64,000 nucleotides of DNA from Agromyces sp. NDB4Y10 (GTDB lineage: Bacteria > Actinomycetota > Actinomycetes > Actinomycetales > Microbacteriaceae): contig NZ_LQGY01000055.1 of NCBI RefSeq assembly GCF_001620055.1, positions 124,001 to 188,000 of the forward strand, given 5' to 3'. How positions within the stretch are numbered: the stretch's first letter is position 1; each line of letters starts with the position of its first letter. The notes beneath the pieces are model-generated. The model was not told where the DNA came from, made no database searches, and saw only the letters and a list, made by a program, of their open reading frames with translations. Below are positions 28,488 through 37,831 of this stretch, piece by piece. The position numbers and the translations under genes are program-made.

Positions 28488-28907
28488 ATGCGGATCGGAG
28501 AACTCGCCGACGCCGTGGGTGTCAGCACCCAGGCCGTCCGGTACTACGAACGCGAACAGCTGATGCCGGCGCCGACGCGGGGCGGGAATGGCTACCGCGC
28601 GTACGACGACCAGGACGTCGCGCGGGTCGGCTTCATCCGGACGGCGCAATCGGCCGGGCTCACCCTCGTCCAGATCCGCAGCATCCTCGACCTGCGCGAC
28701 CGGGGTGTGATCCCCTGCGACCACGTCTCGGACCTCATCGACGACCGACTCGCCGAGGTCCGCCACCGCATGGCCGAGCTGGCCGCCCTCGAGCAGGAAC
28801 TCGTCCAGCTCCGCGATCGCAGCGAACGCCTGAACCCAGCCGACTGCAGCGACGGCGACATCTGCCACATCATCGCTTCCCAGCCCCAGCCCGCAATATC
28901 CGAGTAG
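28488..28907 (+). CDS. MerR-family metal-responsive regulator, copy 1
   Basis: 139 residues. The N-terminal winged helix starts MRIGELADAVGVSTQAVRYYE. The metal-site Cys residues are at 77 (IPCDHV), 120 and 126 (ADCSDGDICH); the spacing resembles the Hg(II), Cd(II) and Pb(II) sensors more than CueR. It is divergent from the thioredoxin-like gene. A second copy at 47562 differs at four body positions and in a longer Pro/Gln tail. Confidence 0.9.
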   Translation: MRIGELADAVGVSTQAVRYYEREQLMPAPTRGGNGYRAYDDQDVARVGFIRTAQSAGLTLVQIRSILDLRDRGVIPCDHVSDLIDDRLAEVRHRMAELAALEQELVQLRDRSERLNPADCSDGDICHIIASQPQPAISE

Positions 28908-29016
28908 GACCTCGCTCTGAGCGGCCAGCCTGGTGACCGGCCACGGCCCGCTCGCAGCGACTCGAGTCGCCAGGGCGGCCATTCTCGTTCGACACCCCAC
29001 GTGACAGGCTTCGTCC

Positions 29017-29481
29017 ATGGACACTCAGCGGCGCTTCCGAGCCACGGTCGCAGTCGACCAGCGCGGGCGCACCATCGTGCCGATCCCGTTCGACCCGGAC
29101 GAGGCCTGGGGCGCGAAACCGCGCCACCCGGTGCGGGGGTCGGTCGCCGGCTGTTCGATGCGCGGCACCGTTCAGAAGCAGGAAGATGGACCCTTCATCG
29201 CGCTCGGTCCAGCATGGACACAAGTCCCTCTGCGCGACGGGGCCGAGATCGAGGTCGTACTCGAGCCTGAAGGACCACAGCGCGCCGACCTCGCGCCCGA
29301 CATCGCGGGAGCACTCGACGCCGAACCGGACGCCGCAGCATTCTTCGACTCCCTCGCGCAGTTCTACCGCAAGGCGTGGCTGCGATGGATCGAGTCGACG
29401 AAGCGGAACCCGGAACAGCGTCCCGTGCGCATCGCAGAGATGGTCCGCAACCTGAAAGAAGGGCGCAAGGAGCGGCCGTAG
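29017..29481 (+). CDS. DUF1905/YdeI-type protein, copy 1
   Basis: 154 residues. The first half (MDTQRRFRATVAVDQRGRTI...PFDPDEAWGAKPRH) is the DUF1905 barrel; the second half has the YdeI/OmpD-associated helical motif (FFDSLAQFYRKAWLRWIEST). The function is unknown. It follows merR in both copies of the repeated unit. Confidence 0.82.
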   Translation: MDTQRRFRATVAVDQRGRTIVPIPFDPDEAWGAKPRHPVRGSVAGCSMRGTVQKQEDGPFIALGPAWTQVPLRDGAEIEVVLEPEGPQRADLAPDIAGALDAEPDAAAFFDSLAQFYRKAWLRWIESTKRNPEQRPVRIAEMVRNLKEGRKERP

Positions 29482-29673
29482 GCTCAGGGCTGCCCGATGC
29501 GATGCACCGAGAACGTCTCGTAGTTACTCGCCTCACAGCGGTACACCCGAGTTCGCATTCCCCCGTGGTTCCGGCTCGGTCACTCCCCGCCATTGCCTCC
29601 CGCGCCGCGGAGCACCCCAGCCAATCAACCTCTGAAGGTGCGTTCGTACGGTCCTCGTTCTATGGTCGGACCC

Positions 29674-30327
29674 TCAGGCGGTGATCCAGATCACGGCGGC
29701 CGCCTTCCGGGGAATGGATCGGACGGAGCCGGCGACGGCGACGTCGACAGCTTCTGCGTCGGCGGCTTCCACTCGCACCTCGCTGCCCGGGCCGATGCCG
29801 GCTTCGTCGAGCTGGCGAAGCACGGCGGGATCCCGGTCGCTGATGCGGATCACCCGGCCCGCATCGCCGACCGCGGTGGCGTCGAGCCGCACGGCCGGCT
29901 CGGTGACCAGGGTGCCGTCGGTGGTGGGGATGGCGTCGCCGTGCGGGTCGCGGACTGGGCGGCCGAGCCGCGCGTCGATGATCTCGAGCAGCCGGTCGGA
30001 GATCGCGTGCTCCAGGATCTCGGCCTCGTCGTGCACCTCGTCCCAGCCGTAGCCCATGTCCTGCACGAGCCAAGTCTCGATGAGCCGGTGACGCCGCACG
30101 ACCGCGAGCGCGCGGGCCAGGCCGGCGTCGGTGAGCTGCACGGCGCCGTAGGGCACGTGCGAGACGAGGCCCGCGGCGGCCATCTTCTTCACCATCTCGG
30201 TGACCGATGAGGGTGCCACGCCGAGTCGGTCGGCGAGCACCTTGGGCGTGATGGGGTCGGACTGCCACTCGGTGTGGGCGTACACCGTCTTGAGGTAGTC
30301 CTCGATCGCGGGGCTCGTGGCTGGCAT
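29674..30327 (-). CDS. mntR: DtxR/MntR-family metal-dependent repressor
   Basis: 217 residues. Winged helix (ITPKVLADRLGVAPSSVTEMVKKM), dimerisation and metal-binding domain (LIETWLVQDMGYGWDEVHDEAEILEHAIS), and a C-terminal FeoA/SH3-like domain (about 150-217). In this group Mn(II) or Fe(II) acts as co-repressor; the Mn transporter next to it points to manganese. The ATG at 30327 opens 73 bases past the mntH stop, on the same strand. Confidence 0.88.
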   Translation of the reverse strand: MPATSPAIEDYLKTVYAHTEWQSDPITPKVLADRLGVAPSSVTEMVKKMAAAGLVSHVPYGAVQLTDAGLARALAVVRRHRLIETWLVQDMGYGWDEVHDEAEILEHAISDRLLEIIDARLGRPVRDPHGDAIPTTDGTLVTEPAVRLDATAVGDAGRVIRISDRDPAVLRQLDEAGIGPGSEVRVEAADAEAVDVAVAGSVRSIPRKAAAVIWITA

Positions 30328-30400
30328 CGGCCTCAGGATAGCGGCGGACCCCGATCGCCACGGTGCCCGAACGGGTGGCGTCAGAGTCCCCGAGCGCTCG

Positions 30401-31894
30401 TCAGGCGCCGGTGAAGACGAGCCAGAGGAGCACGCCGTTCAGCGTGATCAGAAACACGGATGCCGCGATGCCCGCCCCAGTCGTCGCCCAGTGGTTGCGC
30501 CACTGGCCGAGCACGCCCGCCTTGGCGGTGAGGGCGACGAGCGGCACGAGGGCGAACGGGATGCCGAACGAGAGCACCACTTGGCTGAGCACGAGCGAGA
30601 GCGTGGGGTCGAAGCCGAGCCAGAGGATCGCGAGCGCCGGGACCAGCGTAACGAGCCGGCGCAGGATGAGCGGAACGCGCACGTGCAGCAGGCCGTACAT
30701 GATCTCGGCGCCGGCGTAGGCGCCGACCGAGGTCGAGGCGAGCCCCGAGGCGAGGAGGCCGACCGCGAACAGGGTCGCGATGGCCGGCCCGAGCGCTGCG
30801 CCGAGTGCGGCGTACGCGCCCTCGAGGCTGTCGGTGCCCTCGACCCCTGCGAGGTTCACGGCCGCGAGCAGGAGGATGCAGAGGTTGACCGTTCCGGCGA
30901 TCGCCATGGCGACGGAGACGTCCCACCGGGTGGCCCGGAGGAGCAGGTTCGTCGGCACTGCCGTCGCCGTGCCGGGGAGGAGCTCGGGCTCGGCATCCGT
31001 CCCTCGCCTGATGCCGAATCCGTGCCACGCGCCCCGATCGCCCCCTCCGGCTTGCTCGCCCCGGTGCGTCGCGAACCGGTCGCGGCTGAGCGCCGAGTGC
31101 GCGTAGATCGCGTGCGGCATGATCGTCGCGCCGAGGATCGAGGCGGCGAGGAGCACCGAGTTGGCGTCGGCGAATCGCGGCACGAGACCCGAGAGGAGTC
31201 CTGCGGGATCGGGTGGTGCGACGAAGACGCCGACTGTGAACCCGACCGCGATGATCACGAGCAGTCCCATGATCACGAACTCGAACGTGCGCGGCCCGCG
31301 ACGGGACTGCAGGATGAGCAGCACGATCGAGACCGTGCCGGTGATGAGCCCGCCCCAGATGAGCGGGATGCCGAACAGCAGGTACAGCGCGACCGCTCCG
31401 CCGATGACCTCGGCCAGGTCGGTCGCCATCGCGACGAGTTCGGCCTGCAGCCAGTACGCGCGCCGTCCCCACTTGTTGCGGATGCGTCCGCCGAGCACCT
31501 CGGGAAGGCTCCGCCCGGTCACGATGCCGAGCTTCGCCGACAGGTACTGGATGAGCCAGGCCATCACGTTGCCGAGCACGACGACCCAGACGAGCAGGTA
31601 GCCGTACTGCGCGCCCGCGGTCATGTTGCTGGCGACGTTGCCCGGATCGAGGTAGGCCACACCTGCGACGAGTGCCGGGCCGATCAACAGGGCGAGGCGC
31701 GGCACCGAGGGCGTACGCGCCGTGCCGGGCGCCGTTGCGCCGACCGATGCCCCGGATTCCACCGCGTCGGCATGTGCGCCGTCATCGGCGTTGGCGGGCA
31801 GCGTGACGATCCGAGGCTCGTGGGTCGTGCCGTCGGTCGTGACCTTACGTCGCATTCGGGACCGCGTCGCTGCGGCATCCGCTGGTTTAGGCAT
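30401..31894 (-). CDS. mntH: NRAMP-type manganese transporter
   Basis: 497 residues, 11 or so membrane segments. The metal-site motif YLDPGNVASNM in segment 1 and MPHAIYAHSAL in segment 6 are both intact, which fits proton-coupled uptake of Mn(II). The N-terminal 45 residues are a hydrophilic extension. A palindrome at 31910-31931 lies just before its start and may be the MntR operator. Confidence 0.92.
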   Translation of the reverse strand: MPKPADAAATRSRMRRKVTTDGTTHEPRIVTLPANADDGAHADAVESGASVGATAPGTARTPSVPRLALLIGPALVAGVAYLDPGNVASNMTAGAQYGYLLVWVVVLGNVMAWLIQYLSAKLGIVTGRSLPEVLGGRIRNKWGRRAYWLQAELVAMATDLAEVIGGAVALYLLFGIPLIWGGLITGTVSIVLLILQSRRGPRTFEFVIMGLLVIIAVGFTVGVFVAPPDPAGLLSGLVPRFADANSVLLAASILGATIMPHAIYAHSALSRDRFATHRGEQAGGGDRGAWHGFGIRRGTDAEPELLPGTATAVPTNLLLRATRWDVSVAMAIAGTVNLCILLLAAVNLAGVEGTDSLEGAYAALGAALGPAIATLFAVGLLASGLASTSVGAYAGAEIMYGLLHVRVPLILRRLVTLVPALAILWLGFDPTLSLVLSQVVLSFGIPFALVPLVALTAKAGVLGQWRNHWATTGAGIAASVFLITLNGVLLWLVFTGA

Positions 31895-31909
31895 ACCGAA
31901 AGATTACAT

Positions 31910-31931
31910 CGTTTTCGGCGCACCGAAAACG
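31910..31931. promoter_or_regulatory. Palindrome before mntH, likely MntR operator
   Basis: CGTTTTCGG-CGCA-CCGAAAACG, 9-base perfect arms. A second half-site ACCGAAA lies at 31895-31901, paired with the TTTCGG of the same palindrome. Position 15 bases before the mntH start suits a repressor site. Assignment to MntR is inference. Confidence 0.65.
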
Positions 31932-31932
31932 G

Positions 31933-33213
31933 TCATTCGGGGTGGTTGCCTGTGTCGCCGTTGATGGTGAACGGTGTTGAGACTCCGTCGTACATGACGT
32001 GGGCGATGAGTCCATCGACCGCGTGCGGGAGGTTGTGGCAGTGGTCGCTCCAGATGCCCGGATTGTCGGCGACGAAGGCGACCTCGTACGTCTCGCCGGG
32101 GAACACGTCGAGTGTGTCGGTCCACCACGGGCTTCCGGATGCCGCGACCCCGTCACGCGAGAGTACGACGGCGTGGTGGCCGTGCAGGTGCATGGGATGC
32201 GTCTCGCTCGTGTCGTTCACGATGCGGATCACGACGATGTCGCCTTCGCGTACATGGAACATCGGGATGTCAGGAAACATTCGTCCGTTGATGGTCCAGA
32301 AGTTGCCGGGTCGGCCGTCGATGATTCCGAATCGCCGACCGATCACGTAGTCGAAGGTGCGGTCCGGTGATGACGGGTCGAATCCGAGCGGGGCGGGGTC
32401 GCCGTATGCGAGCAGGTCGAGGGTGTCCGAAGGTTGCGGTGCGGGGGGCTCTGATGCCTCGGGGTCACCGACCAGGATGCTGCGGGCGCCACCCAGGTGC
32501 AGGCGAGTGGCGCCGTCAGGTGGCGCCTGCACCGCGATATCCACTCGTCCTCCGGCAGCGAGGAGCACTCTTCGGTTCTTGACATCGGACGGGGCATTGA
32601 CTTCGGTGCCGTCGATCGCGAGGACGCGGAAGGGTGCCGCTGACCAGAGCGTGGCCGTGCCGTTGTCGGTGTTGACGACCCGGACGCGCACCGTCGCGCC
32701 GGGACGTGCCGCCACGCGCTGGTCTTCCGCACGGCCGTTGAGCGTGTGCTGGCCGTCGTAGATATGCAGCAGCGCGACGACGTCGCTGTCGCTTCCAATG
32801 GATGCTTCGGCGGGTTCGATGACGATCGCGCCGAGCATTCCGCGTCGGACCTGCTCGTGCGACACCTGATGCGAGTGGTACCAGTACGTGCCGGCGTCCG
32901 TCGCTTCGAATCGGTAGACGAACCGACCACCCACGGGCACCGCGTCCTGGGTGATGCCCGCGACACCGTCGGCTGCGTTCGGGACATCGATGCCGTGCCA
33001 GTGCAACGTAGCGCCTGCCGCGACCCACTCGTTGACGAACTCCACCTCGACGAGTTCACCCTGCCGAGCTCGGATCTCGGGTCCCGGCGATTGACCGTTG
33101 AGGGTGTATCCCTCCACCGCTCGACCGCCCGGCACGGCGATCTTCTGCTGGCGGGCTGTGAGCTCCACGCGCACGTCGGCCGGCCGCTCCGGATCCGCCG
33201 TCAGCCAGGTCAC
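31933..33213 (-). CDS. Multicopper oxidase, apparently without export part
   Basis: 426 residues, GTG start at 33213. All four copper-ligand motifs are present: LHWHG, YWYHSHQ, HPMHLHGHH and DHCHN. Such laccase-like enzymes oxidise Cu(I) outside the membrane. No signal peptide or membrane segment is visible. The frame stays open about 20 codons upstream (CGCQQAGSVS) to a TAA, a sequence that in related proteins follows an N-terminal membrane part, so the 5' end may be lost. The divergent gene starts 67 bases away. Confidence 0.82.
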   Translation of the reverse strand: MTWLTADPERPADVRVELTARQQKIAVPGGRAVEGYTLNGQSPGPEIRARQGELVEVEFVNEWVAAGATLHWHGIDVPNAADGVAGITQDAVPVGGRFVYRFEATDAGTYWYHSHQVSHEQVRRGMLGAIVIEPAEASIGSDSDVVALLHIYDGQHTLNGRAEDQRVAARPGATVRVRVVNTDNGTATLWSAAPFRVLAIDGTEVNAPSDVKNRRVLLAAGGRVDIAVQAPPDGATRLHLGGARSILVGDPEASEPPAPQPSDTLDLLAYGDPAPLGFDPSSPDRTFDYVIGRRFGIIDGRPGNFWTINGRMFPDIPMFHVREGDIVVIRIVNDTSETHPMHLHGHHAVVLSRDGVAASGSPWWTDTLDVFPGETYEVAFVADNPGIWSDHCHNLPHAVDGLIAHVMYDGVSTPFTINGDTGNHPE

Positions 33214-33280
33214 ACTGACCGACCCCGCCTGCTGGCAACCACACCGCTGCAGCTCCAGGAGCGGAGGTTAGGCTCATCGG

Positions 33281-33868
33281 GTGATTTCACGGGGTGCGCG
33301 CGCTGCACGTGGAGCGGCGGTGGCCGTGTTCGCGACCTTGGTCGCCTCGGTCGCGCACACGATCGGCGGCGGTGCCCCGCCCGGGCTGGTCGCGCTGCTG
33401 GTGGCTCTCGCGTTCTCGATCCCGCTGGCCGTGGCGCTCACCGGCGCCCGGGCGCAGCTTGCCCGCACCGCGGTGTCGGCGCTCGTCGCGCAGGCCGCCC
33501 TGCATGTCACCTACGGGATGGGCGGAGCCGCACCGCTCGGGCACGCGACGCACCTGGGCCACAGAGACGGGGTGGCTCTCGCCGCTTCGCCCACTTCTGC
33601 TGTCGACCACGGCACCGCTTGGATGCCGATCGCCCACGTCGTGGCCGCAGGACTCACGCTCGCCGCGCTGCTGCTCACGGACCGCGTCGTCCACGCGATC
33701 GGCGGGACAATGGGCATGCTCGTGCGGCGGCTCGCGATGATCCCGGTATCGGTGATCGCGCCGTCGCTGCGCGTCCCGGTCGACGCCGCGCGCCCGCGCT
33801 TCGCCGCGGTACTCCTCGCCACAGGCCTCGGGTCCAGAGGTCCCCCGGTCGAGTCGGCGGCGGCCTGA
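33281..33868 (+). CDS. Hypothetical membrane protein before ycnI
   Basis: 195 residues, GTG start. About four hydrophobic segments (roughly 10-28, 34-53, 59-80, 111-130) and a His-containing loop (HATHLGHRDG). No family is recognised. It precedes the YcnI and CopC genes on the same strand, 75 bases away, and is probably part of their operon. Confidence 0.7.
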   Translation: MISRGARAARGAAVAVFATLVASVAHTIGGGAPPGLVALLVALAFSIPLAVALTGARAQLARTAVSALVAQAALHVTYGMGGAAPLGHATHLGHRDGVALAASPTSAVDHGTAWMPIAHVVAAGLTLAALLLTDRVVHAIGGTMGMLVRRLAMIPVSVIAPSLRVPVDAARPRFAAVLLATGLGSRGPPVESAAA

Positions 33869-33943
33869 TCCGCCGACGACTCCGAATCACTCATCGACGC
33901 CGCCCACGCGCGTCCGACCTCGACCACGAAAGACCCTTTCATC

Positions 33944-34633
33944 ATGCGTCTCGCCCGCCTCTCCGCCACCGGCTTCGCCGGCGGCGTCATCCTCGCGCTC
34001 GCCGCCGTCCCGGTCGCCGCGAGCGCCCACATCGGCCTCACTCCGACGAGTACCGCCGCCGGCAGCTCATCCGTGCTCGCCTTCTCGTTCAACCACGGAT
34101 GCGACGGCTCATCCACCACTTCGCTCACGTTCCAGATTCCCGAGTCGATCACGACGGTGTATCCGGCCATCGACTCGGGCTGGACCGTCGAGAAGATCGC
34201 CGACGGCGACCGCACCGCGGAGGTCGTCTACACGGCGGTCACGCCGGTTCCTGATGGCTACCGCGCGGCCGTCGAATTGGCTGTGCAACTCCCCGAGGAC
34301 GCCGCCGGCGAGACCATCGCGTTCCCGGTGCTCCAGGCCTGCGAGGTCGGCGAGAACAACTGGAACGAGGTCGCCGAGGAAGGCGGTGAGGAGCCGGAGA
34401 ACGCAGCTCCTGTCATGGTCGTCACCGAGGCCACCGGCACCGACGACCATGGCGCCGCGACCGGCTCGGGTTCCGCCGACAGTCATGGCGAGAACGAGGA
34501 AGCGACCGCAGAGAGCAGCGCCGCCGACTCGTCCGACACGGTCGCCCGTGTCCTCGGCATCGGCGGCCTCGTCGTGGGCACGATCGGCATCGTGGTCGCG
34601 CTCGCCACGCGCCGTTCCCGCACGGACTCCTGA
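33944..34633 (+). CDS. YcnI-like copper-binding membrane protein (DUF1775)
   Basis: 229 residues. A signal peptide ends at ASA-HIGLTP, placing a His at the mature N-terminus, the copper ligand known for YcnI. The DUF1775 domain covers about 27-160 (LTFQIPESI...GWTVEKI). A Glu/His-rich linker and one C-terminal membrane segment (about 200-222) follow. It works with CopC and CopD outside the membrane; the next start overlaps its stop by one base (TGATG). Confidence 0.92.
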   Translation: MRLARLSATGFAGGVILALAAVPVAASAHIGLTPTSTAAGSSSVLAFSFNHGCDGSSTTSLTFQIPESITTVYPAIDSGWTVEKIADGDRTAEVVYTAVTPVPDGYRAAVELAVQLPEDAAGETIAFPVLQACEVGENNWNEVAEEGGEEPENAAPVMVVTEATGTDDHGAATGSGSADSHGENEEATAESSAADSSDTVARVLGIGGLVVGTIGIVVALATRRSRTDS

Positions 34634-35256
34634 TGTCGGGCCTGCGACAGACGACGTCGCGGCGGGCGGCGCGGCTCGGCCGCCTGGCCGCGCTCGTCGC
34701 GGCATCCGCCGCGTTGGCCGCCCTACCTGCAATGCCGGCGTCCGCGCACAACTACCTCGTGTCGTCGACACCGGCCGAGGATGCGGTGGTGACCCAGCAG
34801 CCGGGTACGGTCTCGCTCGAGACGAACGAGGCCCTGCTCGACGTCGAGAACGGATCGATCATCCAAGTGGTCGGCCCCGACGGGCGCTACTACGGCGACG
34901 GATGCGCCGTCGTCGACGGTCCTACGGCGACGACGCAGACGCAGCTCGGTGAACCCGGCATGTACACCGTGAACTGGCGGGTCGTCTCGGTCGACGGCCA
35001 CCCGATCTCGGGAACGTGGACCTTCGAATGGCAGCCCGTCGACGGCACCGCCCTCGCCGAAGGCTCGGACGAGCCGGGAGCCTGCGGCGGAACTCCCGCC
35101 GACTCGCCGGGTGGGACTGACGAGTCGGGGCAGCCGGCGGACTCCACCGACGCGACGACCGCTTCTCCACTCGACGCGGTTTGGATCGTGGGCGGCGTCC
35201 TCCTCGCCGCCGTCGCCGCGATCGTCACCTGGCTCATCCTCCGCCGCCGCGCATGA
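34633..35256 (+). CDS. copC: Copper-binding protein CopC
   Basis: 207 residues. The signal peptide ends at ASA-HNYLVSSTP, giving the N-terminal His of the Cu(II) site; the second His lies in VDGHPISGTWTF. Beta-barrel CopC domain about 38-135, low-complexity linker, then a membrane anchor (about 180-202). It passes copper to CopD, encoded next. Confidence 0.93.
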   Translation: MSGLRQTTSRRAARLGRLAALVAASAALAALPAMPASAHNYLVSSTPAEDAVVTQQPGTVSLETNEALLDVENGSIIQVVGPDGRYYGDGCAVVDGPTATTQTQLGEPGMYTVNWRVVSVDGHPISGTWTFEWQPVDGTALAEGSDEPGACGGTPADSPGGTDESGQPADSTDATTASPLDAVWIVGGVLLAAVAAIVTWLILRRRA

Positions 35257-35267
35257 GCTGACGGCGC

Positions 35268-35299
35268 GACCCGGCGGTCGAAAAGACGACCGCCGGGTC
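35268..35299. terminator. 13-base hairpin terminator
   Basis: GACCCGGCGGTCG, loop AAAAGA, then its exact reverse complement, 11 bases after the copC stop. No T-run follows. The copD gene has its own start 94 bases further on. Confidence 0.75.
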
Positions 35300-35392
35300 A
35301 CCCGACGTGCACGGGAGTCCATGGAGAACGGGGAGTGCCGGATGCCGCTGCCCCCGAGGGCCACGCACGGCGACGGCGTCTAGGCTGGTTCG

Positions 35393-37390
35393 GTGCACCG
35401 CTTCGTCCGCGTGCTCGGCCCTGCCGTGCTCGTCGCCGTCGCGCTCCTCGCGACCTTCGCGGGCCTCGCGTACGGCGGCGGCGCTGCGCCGCTCCCCATC
35501 CAGGACCCGGGCCCTGCTGCCCGCTTCGGTCTTCCCGTCGCGAAGCTGGTGGTGAACCTCAGCGCGGCCGGCATGATCGGCGCGCTCGTCCTCGCCGTGT
35601 GGGCGCTCACCCCGAAGCAGCGCGAGTTCGACGTCGCGCTCGACGTGGCCACGGCATCCGCCGCCGTGTTCACCGTCGCGAGTGCGGCGACCGGCATCTT
35701 CACGTTCCTCGCGGTCACGGGTGAGGCCGTCGACTTCGGTGAGGCATTCGGCCAGAAGCTGGGGCAGTTCGTCACCTCGATCGAGCTCGGCCAGGCCTGG
35801 CTCACCACCGCGCTCGTGGGGGCCGCCGTCACCGTGCTGTACTTCGCGGTGCGCAACCACACCGCCCTGGTGTTCGTCATGGTGCTGGCCGTCGCGTCGC
35901 TCGTGCCGATGGCGCAGCAGGGCCACGCGGCGGCCGCCGCCGGGCGTAACTCCGCGATCGCGTCGCTCGGCCTGCACCTGGTGTTCGCGGCCGTGTGGCT
36001 CGGCGGACTCGTCACCATCGTGCTGCTGCGCCGCGTGCTCGAAGGCGAGCGGCTGCCCGTAGTGCTCGCCCGGTACTCGACTGTCGCGCTGATCTGCTTC
36101 ATCGTGGTGGCGGTCTCGGGGTATGCGAACGCCGCACTGCGGATCGGCACCTGGGACGAGCTCGGCACCCGGTACGGGGTGCTCGTGCTCGCGAAGGTCG
36201 CCGTCCTCGTCGCGCTCGGCCTGTTCGGTGCGGCGCAGCGCCGTTTCCTGATCGGGCGGATGCGGCGGCCGACGTTCACGCAGGGCGCACCCGCCGGCGG
36301 ATCCATCACCCGCGACTTCTGGATGCTCGTCGTGGTCGAGCTCGCGTTCATGGGCCTCGCGTCCGGGCTCGCCGCCGCGCTTGCCCGCACGGCGACGCCG
36401 GTGTCGGAGGAGTCGGCGAGCTCCCTCGCGCGCACGCCGGCCGAGATCCTCACGGGCCGGCCGCTGCCGCCGTGGCCCGACTGGGCCCGCTACTTCACCG
36501 AGTGGAGCCCCGACCTCATCTGGCTGTTCGCCTGCGGCTTCGGCATCTTCTTCTACCTCGCCGGGGTGTTCCGGCTGCGGCGGCGCGGCGACCACTGGCC
36601 GGTGTACCGCACGGTGCTCTGGGTTGCGGGCCTGCTACTGCTCGCGTACGTGACGAGCGGCGGGGTGAACGTCTACGAGCAGTACCTGTTCTCGGCGCAC
36701 ATGGGCGCGCACATGATGCTGACGATGGCGGTGCCGGTGCTGCTCGTGCCGGGCGCGCCCGTGACGCTCGCGGCGCGCGCCATCCGCCCCCGCGAGGACG
36801 GCAGTCGCGGCGGACGGGAGTGGATCCTCCTCGCCGTGCACTCCCGCTTCGCCTCGATCATCGCCAACCCGGTCGTCGCGGCCGTGCTGTTGGTCGCGTC
36901 GCTCTGGGTGTTGTACTACACCCCGCTGTTCCGCTGGACGATGACCGATTACATCGGGCACACCTGGATGGTCGCGCACTTCGTCATCGTGGGGTACCTC
37001 TTCGTGCAGTCGCTGATCGGCATCGACCCGGTGCCGTACCGCCCGCCGTATCCGTTCCGGCTCCTGCTGCTGCTCGGCACCATGGCGTTCCACGCGTTCT
37101 TCGGGCTGTCGATCATGTTGGGCGCCGGGCTGCTGATCGCCGACTGGTACGACGCGTTGGGCTGGGGCATCGACACGGTCGCGGATCAGCGGCTCGGCGG
37201 CAGCATCGCCTGGTCGATCGGTCAGATCCCGACGGTGGCGCTCGTCATCACGGTGATGGTGCAGTGGTCGCGCAGCGACGAGAAGGAGTCGCGCCGGCTC
37301 GACCGGCAGGCCGACGCGGTCGGCGACGCCGGACTGGCGGCCCACGACGCGCGGCTCGAGGCGATCGCCGAGCACGATGCCCGGCGGTAG
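35393..37390 (+). CDS. CopD-CtaG fusion membrane protein
   Basis: 665 residues, GTG start at 35393. The N-terminal half (to about residue 330) is a CopD-type membrane domain; the C-terminal part (about 345-625) is a CtaG/caa3-type cytochrome oxidase assembly domain (AHMGAHMMLTMAVPVLL; GIDPVPYRPPYPF; MAFHAFFGLSIM). It would bring copper across the membrane for oxidase assembly or export. Such fusions are usual in actinobacteria. Confidence 0.92.
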   Translation: MHRFVRVLGPAVLVAVALLATFAGLAYGGGAAPLPIQDPGPAARFGLPVAKLVVNLSAAGMIGALVLAVWALTPKQREFDVALDVATASAAVFTVASAATGIFTFLAVTGEAVDFGEAFGQKLGQFVTSIELGQAWLTTALVGAAVTVLYFAVRNHTALVFVMVLAVASLVPMAQQGHAAAAAGRNSAIASLGLHLVFAAVWLGGLVTIVLLRRVLEGERLPVVLARYSTVALICFIVVAVSGYANAALRIGTWDELGTRYGVLVLAKVAVLVALGLFGAAQRRFLIGRMRRPTFTQGAPAGGSITRDFWMLVVVELAFMGLASGLAAALARTATPVSEESASSLARTPAEILTGRPLPPWPDWARYFTEWSPDLIWLFACGFGIFFYLAGVFRLRRRGDHWPVYRTVLWVAGLLLLAYVTSGGVNVYEQYLFSAHMGAHMMLTMAVPVLLVPGAPVTLAARAIRPREDGSRGGREWILLAVHSRFASIIANPVVAAVLLVASLWVLYYTPLFRWTMTDYIGHTWMVAHFVIVGYLFVQSLIGIDPVPYRPPYPFRLLLLLGTMAFHAFFGLSIMLGAGLLIADWYDALGWGIDTVADQRLGGSIAWSIGQIPTVALVITVMVQWSRSDEKESRRLDRQADAVGDAGLAAHDARLEAIAEHDARR

Positions 37391-37453
37391 CTCGTCGACC
37401 GGTTCACCTTGTCGGCACGGGTAGGCTGCATCAGCACCATCGCGATATGTCAG

Positions 37454-37474
37454 TGACTGCTGTATAGTCATCGG
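37454..37474 (+). promoter_or_regulatory. cmtR promoter, probably leaderless
   Basis: A -10 box TATAGT (37462-37467) ends 7 bases before the GTG start, so the transcript probably begins at the start codon. The -10 lies in an inverted repeat TGACT-N7-AGTCA (37454-37470), a candidate CmtR site. Confidence 0.6.
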
Positions 37475-37831
37475 GTGCTGACTATTGCGACCGGTATGGA
37501 CGTGATGAACCGGCTGGGCCGCGCGATGGCCGACCCGACGCGTTCACGAATCCTGATGACCTTGATCGATGGACCGAGCTACCCGGCGGTGCTGTCGCGC
37601 GAACTGGGCTTGACGCGCTCGAACGTGTCGAACCATCTGGCGTGCCTGCGCGACTGCGGCATCGTGGTCGCCGAGCCCGAGGGGCGACAGACCCGGTATG
37701 AGATGGCCGACCCGCACCTTGCCCGTGCGCTGACCTCGCTTCTCGAGGTCACCCTGGCCGTGGACGAGAACGCGCCCTGCATCGATCCGTCGTGTTCCGT
37801 GCCCGGGTGCTGCGGGGAGGCTGCCGGATGA
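37475..37831 (+). CDS. cmtR: CmtR-type Cd/Pb-sensing ArsR repressor
   Basis: 118 residues, GTG start (MLTI, as in known CmtR). Cys57 and Cys61 in the DNA-recognition helix (NHLACLRDCG) and Cys102 match the three Cd(II)/Pb(II) ligands of Mycobacterium tuberculosis CmtR in number and position. Three further Cys lie in the tail (107, 112, 113). It should repress itself and the CDF exporter, whose ATG overlaps its stop by 4 bases. Confidence 0.93.
   Translation: MLTIATGMDVMNRLGRAMADPTRSRILMTLIDGPSYPAVLSRELGLTRSNVSNHLACLRDCGIVVAEPEGRQTRYEMADPHLARALTSLLEVTLAVDENAPCIDPSCSVPGCCGEAAG

Noticed and set aside
30317-32350. 677-codon open frame on the + strand
   Set aside because: Lies over mntH and the multicopper oxidase in the opposite strand; no domain and skewed composition.
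33056-33277. ATG-started frame that could extend the multicopper oxidase N-terminus
   Set aside because: It is in another frame than the oxidase and has no signal peptide of normal form.
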